A DNA stretch of 64,000 nt, from contig JAMCYN010000108.1 of NCBI GenBank assembly GCA_023474015.1, positions 92,093 through 156,092 on the forward strand, in the 5' to 3' direction. Both the position numbers and the translations under genes were made by a program. This document shows positions 1-8,387 of this stretch, piece after piece. The stretch comes from Armatimonadota bacterium (GTDB lineage: Bacteria > Armatimonadota > UBA5829). Position 1 is the stretch's first letter; every line of letters begins with the position of its first letter. The notes under the pieces are model-generated. The model was given only the letters and a program-made list of their open reading frames with translations, made no database searches and had not been told where the DNA came from.

Positions 1-2073
1 ATTTGCGGCAAGCAATGGTTAGACACGTTCGTCCCGGAAAGCATTCGTGACGAAACGGTATCGGTTTTTCGGAAACTGCTAGCCGGTGAGCTTGTGCCTG
101 AGCGGTTTGTAAACCCCATCGTGACCAAGGGCGGCGAGGAGAGGATTATAGACTGGCGCAACACGCTGCTCTACGATGAATCGGGGAACATAACCTCCAC
201 TCTGAGTTCGGGCGAGGACATCACGGAACGCATGGCAGCAGAAGAGCAAGTCAGGGCCGCTGCTCTCTACGCTCGGGGTCTGATCGAGACCAGCCTTGAC
301 CCACTGGTGACGATTAGCCCGGATGGAAAAATCACCGACGTTAACGCGGCGACCGAGCGGGTTACCGGAGTGCCTCGTGACGAGTTGATCGGCGCCGACT
401 TCTCCGACTTCTTCACCGAGCCTGAGAAGGCCAGAGAGGGTTACCGGCTGGTCTTCGAGAAAGGCTTGGTCACTGACTATCCCCTTTCCATACGTCACGT
501 TTCAGGTCGGGTGACGGATGTGCTGTACAACGCGGCCGTGTACCGCGACGAGGAAGGCAGCGTTGCGGGCGTATTTGCCGCCGCAAGGGACGTTACCGAC
601 CTCAAACAGGCGGAGAGAGAGCGTCTGGCCCATCTTCGGTTTGTCGAGAGCCTGGACCTGGTCAACCGGGCTATGATGGGGACAAATGATCTCGAGCAGA
701 CGATGAGCGATGTTCTTGACGTTGTGCTCTCGGTCTTCGATTGTGACCGAGCATGGCTGCTCTACCCAAGCGATCCGGAAGCTACCACATTCAAAGTGCC
801 GATGGAGCGCACGAAGCCGGAGTGTCCCGGCGCATTCGAGCTTGGACTTGAGATTCCAGTGGATGCGGAAGCCGCGGAGGTGTTCCGCGCCGCGCTGGCT
901 TCAAGCAGTCCCTTAAAGTTCGGTCCCGGGTACGAGCTTCCAGTGCCGGCGGAAACGGTAAGGGTATTCGGCGTACGGTCCCAGATATTGATGGCCATAT
1001 ATCCCAAGGTAGGCAAGGCATGGCTGTTTGGACTTCACCAGTGCTCTTATCCACGGGTCTGGACGCCGGAGGAGGAAAGGCTGTTTCAGGAGGTCGGCAG
1101 GCGCCTGTCGGACTCACTGGGCAGTCTGGTGACATATCGCGAATTACAGGAGAGCGAGGAGCGCTACCGCGGCCTGGTCGAGCTCTCCCCCGACGGCATT
1201 CTCATCCATAATGTCGAAGGCATAATCCTGTTCGTAAACTCCGCGGGAGCAGCTCTTTTGGGCGCGAGAAATCCCGATGAACTTGTGGGGAGGTCGATCA
1301 CTGATACTCTCCATCCCGATTACCGGGAGGCCGCCAGGGAACGAGTGCACTGGATGTCGGAGCACGGGCAAGGGTGGCCAATGATGGAGCGGAAGATGAT
1401 TCGACTGGACGGAACAGTTTTCGACGCGGAGGCCGCCGCTGCGCCTCTTACTTATCGCGGCAAGCAGGCAACAATGGTCGTGTTCCGCGACATAACCGGG
1501 CGAAAGAGAGTCGAACAAATAGAACGAGAGGCGGACAAGCGCCAACGTGAGTTCTACCGCCGCACGATTCTGGCAGCGACGGACGGCAAGCTGGTAGTAT
1601 GCGATCGGGAGGAGATAAGATCCATTGCGGGGCCTCCGGCGGCTTCCTGGGAGATCTCCATGCCTGCGGACGTCGGCCCAATCCGGGATGCTACCGCCAA
1701 GTTCGCCAAGTCGGCCGGGATGGATGAAGCTCGAACACTCGATCTTCTGTTCTGCGCCGGAGAGGCGATCACCAACGCCTATAAGCACGCGAACGGCGGC
1801 ACGGCATCCATCCATGTTGTGCCGGGCGGGTTAATGCTCGTCGTGTCCGACGAGGGCAGAGGCATGGAAGCCTTAACTCTGCCCGAACTTGCCTTGGTCA
1901 AGGGCTACTCCACAATCGGGACATTGGGGATGGGGTACAAGATCATGATATCCCTGGCGGACAAGGTGTATCTGGCGACCGGGCCGACCGGAACGACCGT
2001 GGGGATCGAAATGGCCGCCGACCGAAACAGCACGCCCCTGGAGGACTTTTTTGCCGTCCAGCAAAACCATTGA
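1..2073 (+). CDS. PAS-PAS-GAF-PAS sensor with RsbW-like ATPase domain (5' partial)
   Basis: The reading frame is open from the first base, so the start lies left of the window; 690 residues are visible. Domain order is a PAS tail with PAC-like segment (about 1-75), a second PAS (about 90-195), a GAF-like domain (about 225-380), a third PAS (about 385-490) and a C-terminal HATPase domain (about 555-680). The HATPase has an N-box-like ITNAYKHA and the glycine-rich DEGRGME and GTLGMGYKI segments. I see no HisKA phospho-acceptor helix before the ATPase domain, which resembles the RsbW/anti-sigma type (HATPase_c_2). It is probably a cytoplasmic signal sensor acting on a serine-phosphorylation partner switch or an unseen partner. 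The ligand cannot be told from sequence. No membrane segment is visible in this part. Function confidence is moderate, domain calls are good. Confidence 0.85.
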   Translation: MCGKQWLDTFVPESIRDETVSVFRKLLAGELVPERFVNPIVTKGGEERIIDWRNTLLYDESGNITSTLSSGEDITERMAAEEQVRAAALYARGLIETSLDPLVTISPDGKITDVNAATERVTGVPRDELIGADFSDFFTEPEKAREGYRLVFEKGLVTDYPLSIRHVSGRVTDVLYNAAVYRDEEGSVAGVFAAARDVTDLKQAERERLAHLRFVESLDLVNRAMMGTNDLEQTMSDVLDVVLSVFDCDRAWLLYPSDPEATTFKVPMERTKPECPGAFELGLEIPVDAEAAEVFRAALASSSPLKFGPGYELPVPAETVRVFGVRSQILMAIYPKVGKAWLFGLHQCSYPRVWTPEEERLFQEVGRRLSDSLGSLVTYRELQESEERYRGLVELSPDGILIHNVEGIILFVNSAGAALLGARNPDELVGRSITDTLHPDYREAARERVHWMSEHGQGWPMMERKMIRLDGTVFDAEAAAAPLTYRGKQATMVVFRDITGRKRVEQIEREADKRQREFYRRTILAATDGKLVVCDREEIRSIAGPPAASWEISMPADVGPIRDATAKFAKSAGMDEARTLDLLFCAGEAITNAYKHANGGTASIHVVPGGLMLVVSDEGRGMEALTLPELALVKGYSTIGTLGMGYKIMISLADKVYLATGPTGTTVGIEMAADRNSTPLEDFFAVQQNH

Positions 2074-2108
2074 CGAGTGGGCGCCGCTCGGGATATACTC
2101 TGCTTAGG

Positions 2109-3029
2109 ATGGGCCTTGTGAATATCGAGAGTCTTGGCAGGCGGGCGAACGGGAAGTGGGTGCTTTGGGACGTCAACCTGGAGATCAATCCCGGCGAGAT
2201 TACCGGCATCTTTGGGCGCTCTGAGTCCGGCAAGTCCACGCTCGCGCGGATAATCGCCGGGATGGATGAGCCGACCCGAGGCTCCATCACGCTCGACTGC
2301 GAAGTCGAAAAAGTTTCGAGCTTCGTAAGCCTCGCCTTGAGCGCTCCGGCGTTCGCGCCTGAGCTCACAATCTATGAAAACCTCGACATGTTCGCCTCGC
2401 TCTGGGGCATCCCCGGCAGAAGGCGGGTCAAGGAAATCGCATTCCTGATGCAGCTTCTTAACCTCACCGACAGCCGCTCCATCCGAGCGGGTCGGCTCTC
2501 CTCGGGGGTCCTTCGCAGGTTGGAATTGGCAAGGGCGCTCATCGCCGACGCGCCGGCGCTCGTGATAGATTCGCTGCTGGACACGCTCGATCACGACGTT
2601 TTCGAGAAGCTCTGGGAGCACCTACTGAGGCTCAAGAGGGAGGAATCGAGGGCGATTATCATACTCACCTCTCGCGGTAAGGTGGCGGAGATGTGCGGGC
2701 GGATGGTGGTGCTGCACAGGGGGCGGATAGTCTTTCTCGGGCCGCCGGACGATTTCAGGAGGCTCGCGGGGGAGGATATGGTCGTTCTCGGCGACATCAC
2801 CAGTCCCCAGGTCAAGAGCAGGATCAAGGAGAAGTTCGCGGTGGTGATCCAGGAGGAGGAAGGTTTCCTTTCGTTCAGAGTTACTAACGGCGAGCGGATG
2901 GTCGGCGACCTGCTATCCGAGTTCGGGACCGACCTGAGCTGCGTCTATCTCAAGCGCCCGACCCTCGAGGACGCGCTGGACGTGATCGGCAGCGGCGAGG
3001 CGAGCGTGGTGACTGGAGCGGGTAAGTAG
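2109..3029 (+). CDS. ABC transporter ATP-binding protein, degenerate catalytic motifs
   Basis: A 306-residue ABC-type nucleotide-binding subunit. Walker A is GRSESGKST (36-44), the signature LSSG lies at 130-133 and Walker B is ALVID (150-154). The residue after the Walker B Asp, normally the catalytic Glu, is Ser155. The H-loop His is replaced by Arg (ILTSRG, Arg189) and no Q-loop Gln is evident. It may bind ATP but hydrolyse it poorly. ATG 2109 was chosen because it begins just before the core fold; an upstream TTG at 2070 would overlap the previous gene. About 100 extra residues follow the core ATPase, as in some drug or polysaccharide exporters. The partner is probably the small membrane protein at 3098. 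The substrate is unknown. Confidence 0.85.
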   Translation: MGLVNIESLGRRANGKWVLWDVNLEINPGEITGIFGRSESGKSTLARIIAGMDEPTRGSITLDCEVEKVSSFVSLALSAPAFAPELTIYENLDMFASLWGIPGRRRVKEIAFLMQLLNLTDSRSIRAGRLSSGVLRRLELARALIADAPALVIDSLLDTLDHDVFEKLWEHLLRLKREESRAIIILTSRGKVAEMCGRMVVLHRGRIVFLGPPDDFRRLAGEDMVVLGDITSPQVKSRIKEKFAVVIQEEEGFLSFRVTNGERMVGDLLSEFGTDLSCVYLKRPTLEDALDVIGSGEASVVTGAGK

Positions 3030-3097
3030 CTGAGAGCGAAGAGAAGGGAATTTCATCGCGAAAGCCCGAAAGGACGAAAACCCGAAAGGGCAGGAAA

Positions 3098-3448
3098 ATG
3101 CGCACACTAACGTTAGCAATATGGGATGTGAAAAGGCTGATAAGGCACAGGGCGTCCGTGGCGGTCCTGATCGGCATGCCGCTGATCGTCGCGCTTACGC
3201 GGGTCGCTTTGCCGAGACACCAATTCACGCTTGTCTCAGCGTGGGTGTGTCCGTTCGCGTGCCTGCTGCTGACCTTCGGCTTATTGTATATTCAAAGGCT
3301 GACCGACCAGGCGTCTGGCCTGCTCGATGGCCTCAGAAGCACACCGCTGTCCCCTTCACAGCTTAAGGTTTCCCGCCTCATAATGGGCTTCACGTTGTTC
3401 GCGCTCCAGATGGCGCTGTTCTGGGGAATCCTCGCTATCAGGTTCTAG
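3098..3448 (+). CDS. short ABC-2-like membrane protein
   Basis: A 116-residue protein with an N-terminal basic segment and three or so hydrophobic helices. The segment DQASGLLDGLRSTPLSPSQL resembles the cytoplasmic loop of ABC-2 type permeases. A typical ABC-2 permease has six helices and over 220 residues, so this is roughly half of one. It follows the degenerate ABC ATPase by 68 bases, which contain a small CCCGAAAGG-type repeat, and they probably function together. It could be a true minimal permease that dimerises or the remnant of a longer one. No stop-interrupted continuation is seen downstream, because the atp locus begins within 85 bases. Confidence 0.6.
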   Translation: MRTLTLAIWDVKRLIRHRASVAVLIGMPLIVALTRVALPRHQFTLVSAWVCPFACLLLTFGLLYIQRLTDQASGLLDGLRSTPLSPSQLKVSRLIMGFTLFALQMALFWGILAIRF

Positions 3449-3465
3449 CCACATCCCCTAATCTG

Positions 3466-3510
3466 TGTTACAATATCGCGGGTTTTGAGATTCGCGAGTC
3501 AAGCCTCGCG
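3466..3510 (+). promoter_or_regulatory. candidate atp operon promoter and leader hairpin
   Basis: TGTTACAAT at 3466-3474 matches an extended -10 element (TG, one base, TACAAT). No good -35 is visible at the expected distance. Just downstream, CGCGAG-TCAAGC-CTCGCG (3493-3510) forms a 6-bp hairpin in the presumed leader of the first atp gene. The placement before a long uninterrupted operon supports a promoter; the element itself is weak evidence. Confidence 0.4.
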
Positions 3511-3531
3511 TGGCCCAGGCAGGTGTCGATT

Positions 3532-3759
3532 ATGGCTGCACCCAAATACGGATGGATGCGGACGGCCGGCACGGTCGCCAGCATACCGCTCTTGATCTTG
3601 GTTTCCGCGGGCATAGGCGGTTACTTCGGATGGTGGCTGGACGGCAAGCTCGGTACAAAGCCATGGTTGACTGGCATTATGATCGTAATAGGGCTTGTGG
3701 CAGGACTCTACGAATCGGGCAAATTGCTGATTGAGATAACTCGTGAAAACCAAGATTGA
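3532..3759 (+). CDS. atpZ: AtpZ/AtpI-family ATP synthase accessory protein
   Basis: A 75-residue protein with two hydrophobic helices and the family pattern GIGGYFGWWLDGKLGTKPW followed by a second helix. AtpZ/AtpI-type proteins sit at the head of F-type ATP synthase operons and are linked to Mg2+ supply or c-ring assembly. ATG 3532 is preferred over GTG 3523 because AGGTG at 3521-3525 gives a ribosome site with good spacing to it. The gene overlaps the next one by 17 bases, which suggests translational coupling. The identification rests on the glycine/tryptophan pattern and on position. Confidence 0.85.
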   Translation: MAAPKYGWMRTAGTVASIPLLILVSAGIGGYFGWWLDGKLGTKPWLTGIMIVIGLVAGLYESGKLLIEITRENQD

Positions 3760-4138
3760 CAAAGCCTTCATAAAACAGGTCTACAGGACCAGTGCGTTCA
3801 TATGGGCGTTCGGCGTGGTCGTCTGCCTGAGGCTTGGTCGCTACGACGCCGCGATCGGATGGACTCTGGGCTCGGCGATTTCGATGGCCGTGCTTCGCAG
3901 CCTGGAGGTCGTCGTGCGGGCCAGCTTCGTTCCCGGCAACGAGCGCGCACGCGGGGCGCTGGCGAAGTTTTCAATTGCTAAGCTGCTGGTGGTGACTGTC
4001 CTTCTGTCTGGGGTAGTGTTGCTTGGCGGCAAGAATTTCACGCTCATTATGGGATTTGTTGTTGGCTTAGTATTGACACAGGCCGTAATTTTTCTTAAGG
4101 TATTAGGGGTGCTCATTATTGAGCGCCTTAATGGATAG
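3743..4138 (+). CDS. atpI: ATP synthase subunit I (AtpI-like)
   Basis: A 131-residue protein with four predicted membrane helices, starting at GTG 3743 inside the end of the preceding gene. Length, topology and its position between the AtpZ-like gene and atpB match the ATP synthase I chain, a non-structural assembly factor for the c ring. Sequence is poorly conserved in this family, so the assignment leans on context. The gap to atpB is 15 bases. Confidence 0.75.
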   Translation: MKTKIDKAFIKQVYRTSAFIWAFGVVVCLRLGRYDAAIGWTLGSAISMAVLRSLEVVVRASFVPGNERARGALAKFSIAKLLVVTVLLSGVVLLGGKNFTLIMGFVVGLVLTQAVIFLKVLGVLIIERLNG

Positions 4139-4153
4139 AGTGGGAGATATATC

Positions 4154-4888
4154 GTGAAGGAGCACGGGCCGTCGCTGGAACACCCGACCTGGCTGCATTT
4201 TTTATACGCCAAGCACATTTTGCCCGAGTGGATGCCCGAGATAGTTCCGGTGACCTGGCTGGTCATTATCATTCTCTGTGCCACGGCCATATTGGCGAGC
4301 AGAAAACTTAAGGCCCGCAACCCCGGACCGTTCCAGGCATTCCTGGAGCTTGTGGTAGTGTCGCTCGATGGATTTGTGCGCAATATCGTCGGAGACGAGG
4401 CCCGAACCCTCACCCCGATCATCGGAACGACATTCATCTTCATCCTGTCGTTGAATCTCTTTGGCCTGATACCCGGCTTCGTGGCGCCCACTTCCAACCC
4501 CAACACGACGGTTGCGCTGGCTCTGATGGCGTTTTGCTTCGTCCAGTATATGGCCATCAGCCGGGTCGGATTCATAAACTACCTGAAACACTTTATGGGC
4601 GAGCCGATATGGCTGGCGCCGCTGATGCTGCCGTTGCACATTGTCGGCGAACTCGCCAGGCCGCTGTCTCTGTCGATACGTCTTTTTGGCAACATATTCG
4701 GTGAGGAAACGGTCATCGCGGTATTCGTACTGATCGTGACGAGCGTGCTGGGGAACTTCCTCGTTCCGCTGCAGTTCCCCATGATGCTGTTCGCCATTTT
4801 CGGCGGGTTTGTCCAGGCGCTGGTCTTTTCGATGTTGACAAGTATATATGTCGCAGTGGCCGTGGCGGGCCACGAAGATCACCATTAG
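4154..4888 (+). CDS. atpB: F0 ATP synthase subunit a
   Basis: The 244-residue a subunit, the stator half-channel for ions that drive c-ring rotation. The fourth conserved region reads ELARPLSLSIRLFGNIFGEE and contains the essential Arg, here Arg176 (codon 4679-4681). Five to six membrane helices are evident and the C-terminus is His-rich (GHEDHH). The start is GTG 4154. It is co-directional with atpE 45 bases downstream. Length and motifs are normal for bacterial subunit a. Confidence 0.97.
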   Translation: MKEHGPSLEHPTWLHFLYAKHILPEWMPEIVPVTWLVIIILCATAILASRKLKARNPGPFQAFLELVVVSLDGFVRNIVGDEARTLTPIIGTTFIFILSLNLFGLIPGFVAPTSNPNTTVALALMAFCFVQYMAISRVGFINYLKHFMGEPIWLAPLMLPLHIVGELARPLSLSIRLFGNIFGEETVIAVFVLIVTSVLGNFLVPLQFPMMLFAIFGGFVQALVFSMLTSIYVAVAVAGHEDHH

Positions 4889-4933
4889 CTAAATCGCCCT
4901 TCGCGGTTGGGGGGCAAAGGAGGAAACTGACAC

Positions 4934-5203
4934 ATGGCATATCTGGTAGCATTAGTTATCGCTATCGGCTTTGGAGTTCCGGTAGCGGTCCTTTCGGGCG
5001 CTATCGGACAGGGCAAGGCCGCGAGTTCCGCATTGGAGGGCATCGCCCGCCAGCCGGAGGCCGCGGGCAAGATTCAGACAGCTATGATCATTGGTCTGGC
5101 GCTGATCGAGTCTCTCGTCATCTACGCGCTGCTGATCTCGTTGATCCTGCTGTTCCTGGGCGTCCCGAGCGCGACCGAGCTGATCGAGAAAGTTGTAAAG
5201 TAG
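4934..5203 (+). CDS. atpE: F0 ATP synthase subunit c with Na+-type ligand set
   Basis: The 89-residue c subunit: two membrane helices joined by the ARQPEA polar loop. The ion-binding carboxylate is Glu59. Gln26, Glu59, Ser60 and Tyr64 fall at the same relative spacing as Gln32, Glu65, Ser66 and Tyr70 of the Ilyobacter tartaricus Na+ c ring. Proton-type rings such as Spirulina's typically have Ala in place of the Ser. The sequence therefore suggests Na+ binding, although some H+ users also keep this set. A strong ribosome site (AAAGGAGG, about 4916-4923) precedes ATG 4934, in keeping with the high copy number of subunit c. Confidence 0.97.
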   Translation: MAYLVALVIAIGFGVPVAVLSGAIGQGKAASSALEGIARQPEAAGKIQTAMIIGLALIESLVIYALLISLILLFLGVPSATELIEKVVK

Positions 5204-5275
5204 AGTTGCCGAGTATGGCCGGGATGGGGTGACCTGCCCGGCCTGCCGGCACAGGAAAGAATCGGAGCTACACCA

Positions 5276-5770
5276 GTGAACATCATTCCCGATCCAAGGG
5301 TGTTAATAGTCCAGGCAGGCGGCTTTCTGCTCGTGCTGCTGATTTTTAAGCTGTTTCTGTTCAAGCCGATCATGGCGCTGCTCGACGCGCGGCGCGGCGA
5401 GATAGAAGGCCAGTATTCCAACGCCGAAGCTCAGCGCCGTTTGGCGGAGGAGCTGAAGGCCGAATACGAGCGGCACCTCGCACAGGTCGACGAAGAGATG
5501 CGTGCAAAGATCACGGAGGCCGTCAAGGAAGGCCAGACGATGCGCGAGGAGATCATTGCCGACTCGCGTTCGCAGGCCGACCGTATATTGACCAAGGCCC
5601 AAGAGGAGATCACTCGCGAGAAAGATGCCGCGATAGCCGAGCTTAAGACCAAGGTTGCCGATCTGGCAATCGGCGCGGCGGGCAAGTTGATCGACGAAAG
5701 CCTCGACACGCCTAAGCATAAGCAGCTTGTGAGCAAGTTTATCGACGACCTCGAAGGGGTGTCGAGTTGA
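5276..5770 (+). CDS. atpF: F0 ATP synthase subunit b
   Basis: The 164-residue b subunit forming the peripheral stalk. One N-terminal membrane helix (about 9-31, ending FLFKPI) is followed by a long charged amphipathic helix rich in Glu, Lys, Arg and Ala (about 38-140), as expected for the b dimer. The start is GTG 5276, and the last four bases overlap the TTG start of atpH (TTGA). Only one b-type gene is present, so the stalk is probably a homodimer. Confidence 0.95.
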   Translation: MNIIPDPRVLIVQAGGFLLVLLIFKLFLFKPIMALLDARRGEIEGQYSNAEAQRRLAEELKAEYERHLAQVDEEMRAKITEAVKEGQTMREEIIADSRSQADRILTKAQEEITREKDAAIAELKTKVADLAIGAAGKLIDESLDTPKHKQLVSKFIDDLEGVSS

Positions 5771-6303
5771 TAGAGCGCCGCATCGTAAGGCGATACGCCA
5801 CAGCCCTGTTCTCGGCCGCGACGAAGGCCGAGGTGGTGGACCGCGTTGAAAGCGACCTCGGGCTGGTGTCGTATACGCTTGAGAGTTCGCCGGGATTGGT
5901 GGACGCGGTCAAGTCCCCGCTCGTGCCTGCATCGAAAAAGCGCGATATCCTCAAGAGTATCTTCGGCGATAAGGTCGATCCGATCACGCTTTCATACCTC
6001 TACCTGCTCGTAGACAAGCGCAGGGAAGAGGCCTTGCTTCAGACTGAGGAGGAGTATATCCTGCTCGCCAACGAAGCGCGCGGGATGGTGAGCGCGGATG
6101 TCACCACGGCCGTCGACCTCAGCAAGGAGCAGGAAGCGTCGCTAAAGGCGAAGCTCTCGAAGATGACCGGCAAGACCGTGGAGATCGTTAAGATTGTGGA
6201 CCCGACTATTATGGGCGGGGCGTTGGTGAAGATCGGAGACCGAGTCATCGACGGCAGCGTCAAGGGACAGCTCGCGGTGCTGAGGGAGCAATTACTTAGT
6301 TAG
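5767..6303 (+). CDS. atpH: F1 ATP synthase subunit delta
   Basis: The 178-residue delta (OSCP) subunit connecting the b stalk to the top of the alpha3beta3 head. An N-terminal helical domain starting RRIVRRYATALF is followed by the family's C-terminal segment IMGGALVKIGDRVIDGSVKG. The start is TTG 5767, overlapping the atpF stop by four bases. A gap of 145 bases containing palindromic repeats separates it from atpA. Confidence 0.95.
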   Translation: MIERRIVRRYATALFSAATKAEVVDRVESDLGLVSYTLESSPGLVDAVKSPLVPASKKRDILKSIFGDKVDPITLSYLYLLVDKRREEALLQTEEEYILLANEARGMVSADVTTAVDLSKEQEASLKAKLSKMTGKTVEIVKIVDPTIMGGALVKIGDRVIDGSVKGQLAVLREQLLS

Positions 6304-6328
6304 GATCTGTCATCCTGTGTTAGTATGT

Positions 6329-6432
6329 GTCATCCTGAGTGAAGCGAAGGATCTCAGCGCAACGCCGAGATTCTTCGCTACGCTCAGAATGACAAGTTTG
6401 CAGATTCTTCGCTATGCTCAGAATGACAAGTT
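6329..6432. repeat. dispersed palindromic repeat between atpH and atpA
   Basis: The left arm GTCATCCTGAGTGAAGCGAA (from 6329) pairs with the right arm ending CGCTCAGAATGAC (6367-6393), giving an imperfect hairpin of about 27-bp arms around GCGCAACGCC. A second copy of the right arm follows at 6402-6428. Sequences of this CATTCTGAGCGAAGCGAAGAATCT type occur as dispersed intergenic repeats in several bacterial phyla. It lies inside the operon and does not have a U-run, so it is more likely an RNA-processing or selfish repeat than a terminator. Confidence 0.8.
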
Positions 6433-6448
6433 TGTGGAGTGAAACACT

Positions 6449-7963
6449 ATGGCGGTTAATATAAGGCCGGATGAGGTTGCGCAGGTACTTGAAACCCACC
6501 TGGCATCGTACCAGAAAGAAATAACGGAGGTCGGCGTCGGCACCGTGCTCCAGGTCGGAGACGGGATCGCGCGCATCTACGGTCTCCAGGACGCGATGGC
6601 GAGTGAGCTGATCGAGTTCCCGAACGGCGTCATGGGGATGATCCTGAACCTCGAGGAAGATAACGTCGGCTGCGTCATCCTTGGACCCGACACCGGGATC
6701 AAAGAGGGCGATCAGGTAAAGCGGACCGGGCGTATCATCGACGTTCCGGTGGGGGACGCGATAGTCGGGCGCGTCGTCAATCCGCTCGGCGACCCGCTCG
6801 ACGGCAAGGGCCCGATCGTCACCACCGAGCGCAGGTTCGTCGAAGCCCGAGCGCCGGGCGTCGTCGAGAGGCAGCCGGTCAAGGAATCCCTCGCCACAGG
6901 CATCAAGGCCGTCGATTCGATGATCCCCATCGGAAGAGGTCAGAGAGAGCTTATCATCGGCGACCGCCAGACAGGTAAGACGGCCATCGCGGTGGATACC
7001 ATTTTGAACCAGAAGGGCCAGGATGTATACTGCATCTACGTCGCCATCGGCCAGAAGCTCTCGACCGTCGCGGCTATCGTGGGCATTCTTGAGAAGCACG
7101 GGGCGATGGAGTATACGACGGTCGTCGTGGCCTCCGCGAGCGACCCCGCGCCGCTGCAATATATCGCGCCATACGCGGGATGCACCATGGGCGAGTATTT
7201 CAGAGATTCCAAACGCCACGCGCTCCTGGTCTATGACGACCTCAGCAAGCATGCGACGGCTTACAGGCAGGTTTCACTGCTCCTGAGGCGTCCGCCGGGG
7301 CGCGAGGCTTATCCGGGAGACATTTTCTACTTGCACGCGCGCTTGCTCGAGAGAGCCGCTAAGCTGAACGATGAGTTGGGCGGCGGGTCGCTGACGGCGC
7401 TTCCGGTCATCGAGACCCAGGCGGGCGACGTGTCGGCGTATATTCCGACGAACGTCATCTCGATCACCGACGGCCAGATTTACCTCGAGCCGGACCTGTT
7501 CTACGCGGGTGTTCGCCCGGCGATCAACGTCGGTATCTCCGTCTCGCGCGTAGGCTCCAGCGCCCAGAAGAAGGCTATGAAGCAGGTCGCGAGCCAGTTG
7601 AGAATGGACCTGTCGAGGTATTGGGAATTGCAGGCGTTCGCCCAGTTCTCAAGTGACCTCGACAAGGCCACCCTCGCGCAGCTTGCGAGAGGCGAGCGCG
7701 TCGTCGAGGTTCTCAAGCAGCCGCAGTATCAGCCGATGAAGCTCTCGGACGAGGTCACCGTCATCTACGCGGCGACCAACGGCTACCTGGACGACTTGCC
7801 GGTGAGTTCGCTCAAGAAGTTCGAAAAAGACCTGGGCGCTTTCATGGCGGACAAGTATCCGGACGTCGCGCACACCATCGACAAGACCGGCGCGATCGAC
7901 GACGCCACGATGGAGACGCTGAAGAAGGCAATCGGCGAGTTCAAGTCGAAGTTTCAGGCATAG
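6449..7963 (+). CDS. atpA: F1 ATP synthase subunit alpha
   Basis: The 504-residue alpha subunit, the non-catalytic nucleotide-binding subunit of F1. The P-loop is GDRQTGKT (residues 171-178) and the [13 protein letters not shown] segment with the conserved arginine follows the central domain. Length and collinearity match typical bacterial AtpA. The ATG at 6449 follows a GGAGTG ribosome site. It is followed not by atpG but by an inserted two-gene HEPN/nucleotidyltransferase module. Confidence 0.98.
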   Translation: MAVNIRPDEVAQVLETHLASYQKEITEVGVGTVLQVGDGIARIYGLQDAMASELIEFPNGVMGMILNLEEDNVGCVILGPDTGIKEGDQVKRTGRIIDVPVGDAIVGRVVNPLGDPLDGKGPIVTTERRFVEARAPGVVERQPVKESLATGIKAVDSMIPIGRGQRELIIGDRQTGKTAIAVDTILNQKGQDVYCIYVAIGQKLSTVAAIVGILEKHGAMEYTTVVVASASDPAPLQYIAPYAGCTMGEYFRDSKRHALLVYDDLSKHATAYRQVSLLLRRPPGREAYPGDIFYLHARLLERAAKLNDELGGGSLTALPVIETQAGDVSAYIPTNVISITDGQIYLEPDLFYAGVRPAINVGISVSRVGSSAQKKAMKQVASQLRMDLSRYWELQAFAQFSSDLDKATLAQLARGERVVEVLKQPQYQPMKLSDEVTVIYAATNGYLDDLPVSSLKKFEKDLGAFMADKYPDVAHTIDKTGAIDDATMETLKKAIGEFKSKFQA

Positions 7964-7996
7964 TTGAAGAGCTGAGAGTCCGGAAGGGGCAACGGC

Positions 7997-8386
7997 GTGA
8001 AACGCAGTGAATGGGCGGATGTGTGGTGGCAGCAGGCAGAGCACGATCTACAGGCCGCGGAAGTGCTTCGAAAAGAATGCTTCTGGGACACGTGCGCGCT
8101 TATGTGCGAGCAAGCTGCGGAGAAGGCCGTGAAGGCTCTCTGGATCGACATGAAACAAACCGATCCGCCCAAGACGCACCGTGTTGACCAGATGCTTGGG
8201 GATCTGGGGGCGGCCGACGATATGGTTGACGCAGGGTTTACGCTCGTAGCCGACTACAAGGATTCCAGATACCCGGATGCGATGAGGGTTCTCCCATTCC
8301 AATCGTATCTTGAAGAGGACGCAGATGACCGGATACGCAAGGTAGTCGGGATCATTGCTTGGGCGAAAAGCCACTGGGAGTCTTGA
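7997..8386 (+). CDS. HEPN domain protein of a HEPN/MNT pair
   Basis: A 129-residue all-helical HEPN-family protein (PF05168 type). The pattern is an N-terminal WWQQAEHDLQAAEVL helix, a CEQAAEKAVKALW helix, KTHRVDQML and DYKDSRYPDA. HEPN proteins paired with minimal nucleotidyltransferases often act as RNase-type toxins. The classic RX4-6H catalytic motif is not evident here, so toxicity is uncertain. It starts at GTG 7997, 33 bases after atpA, and its stop is one base before the ATG of the nucleotidyltransferase. The pair sits inside the atp operon and would be transcribed with it. Confidence 0.88.
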   Translation: MKRSEWADVWWQQAEHDLQAAEVLRKECFWDTCALMCEQAAEKAVKALWIDMKQTDPPKTHRVDQMLGDLGAADDMVDAGFTLVADYKDSRYPDAMRVLPFQSYLEEDADDRIRKVVGIIAWAKSHWES

Positions 8387-8387
8387 T

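Noticed and set aside
6320..7252. 310-codon minus-strand frame across atpA
   Set aside because: Antisense to atpA, and its end is the translated palindromic repeat.
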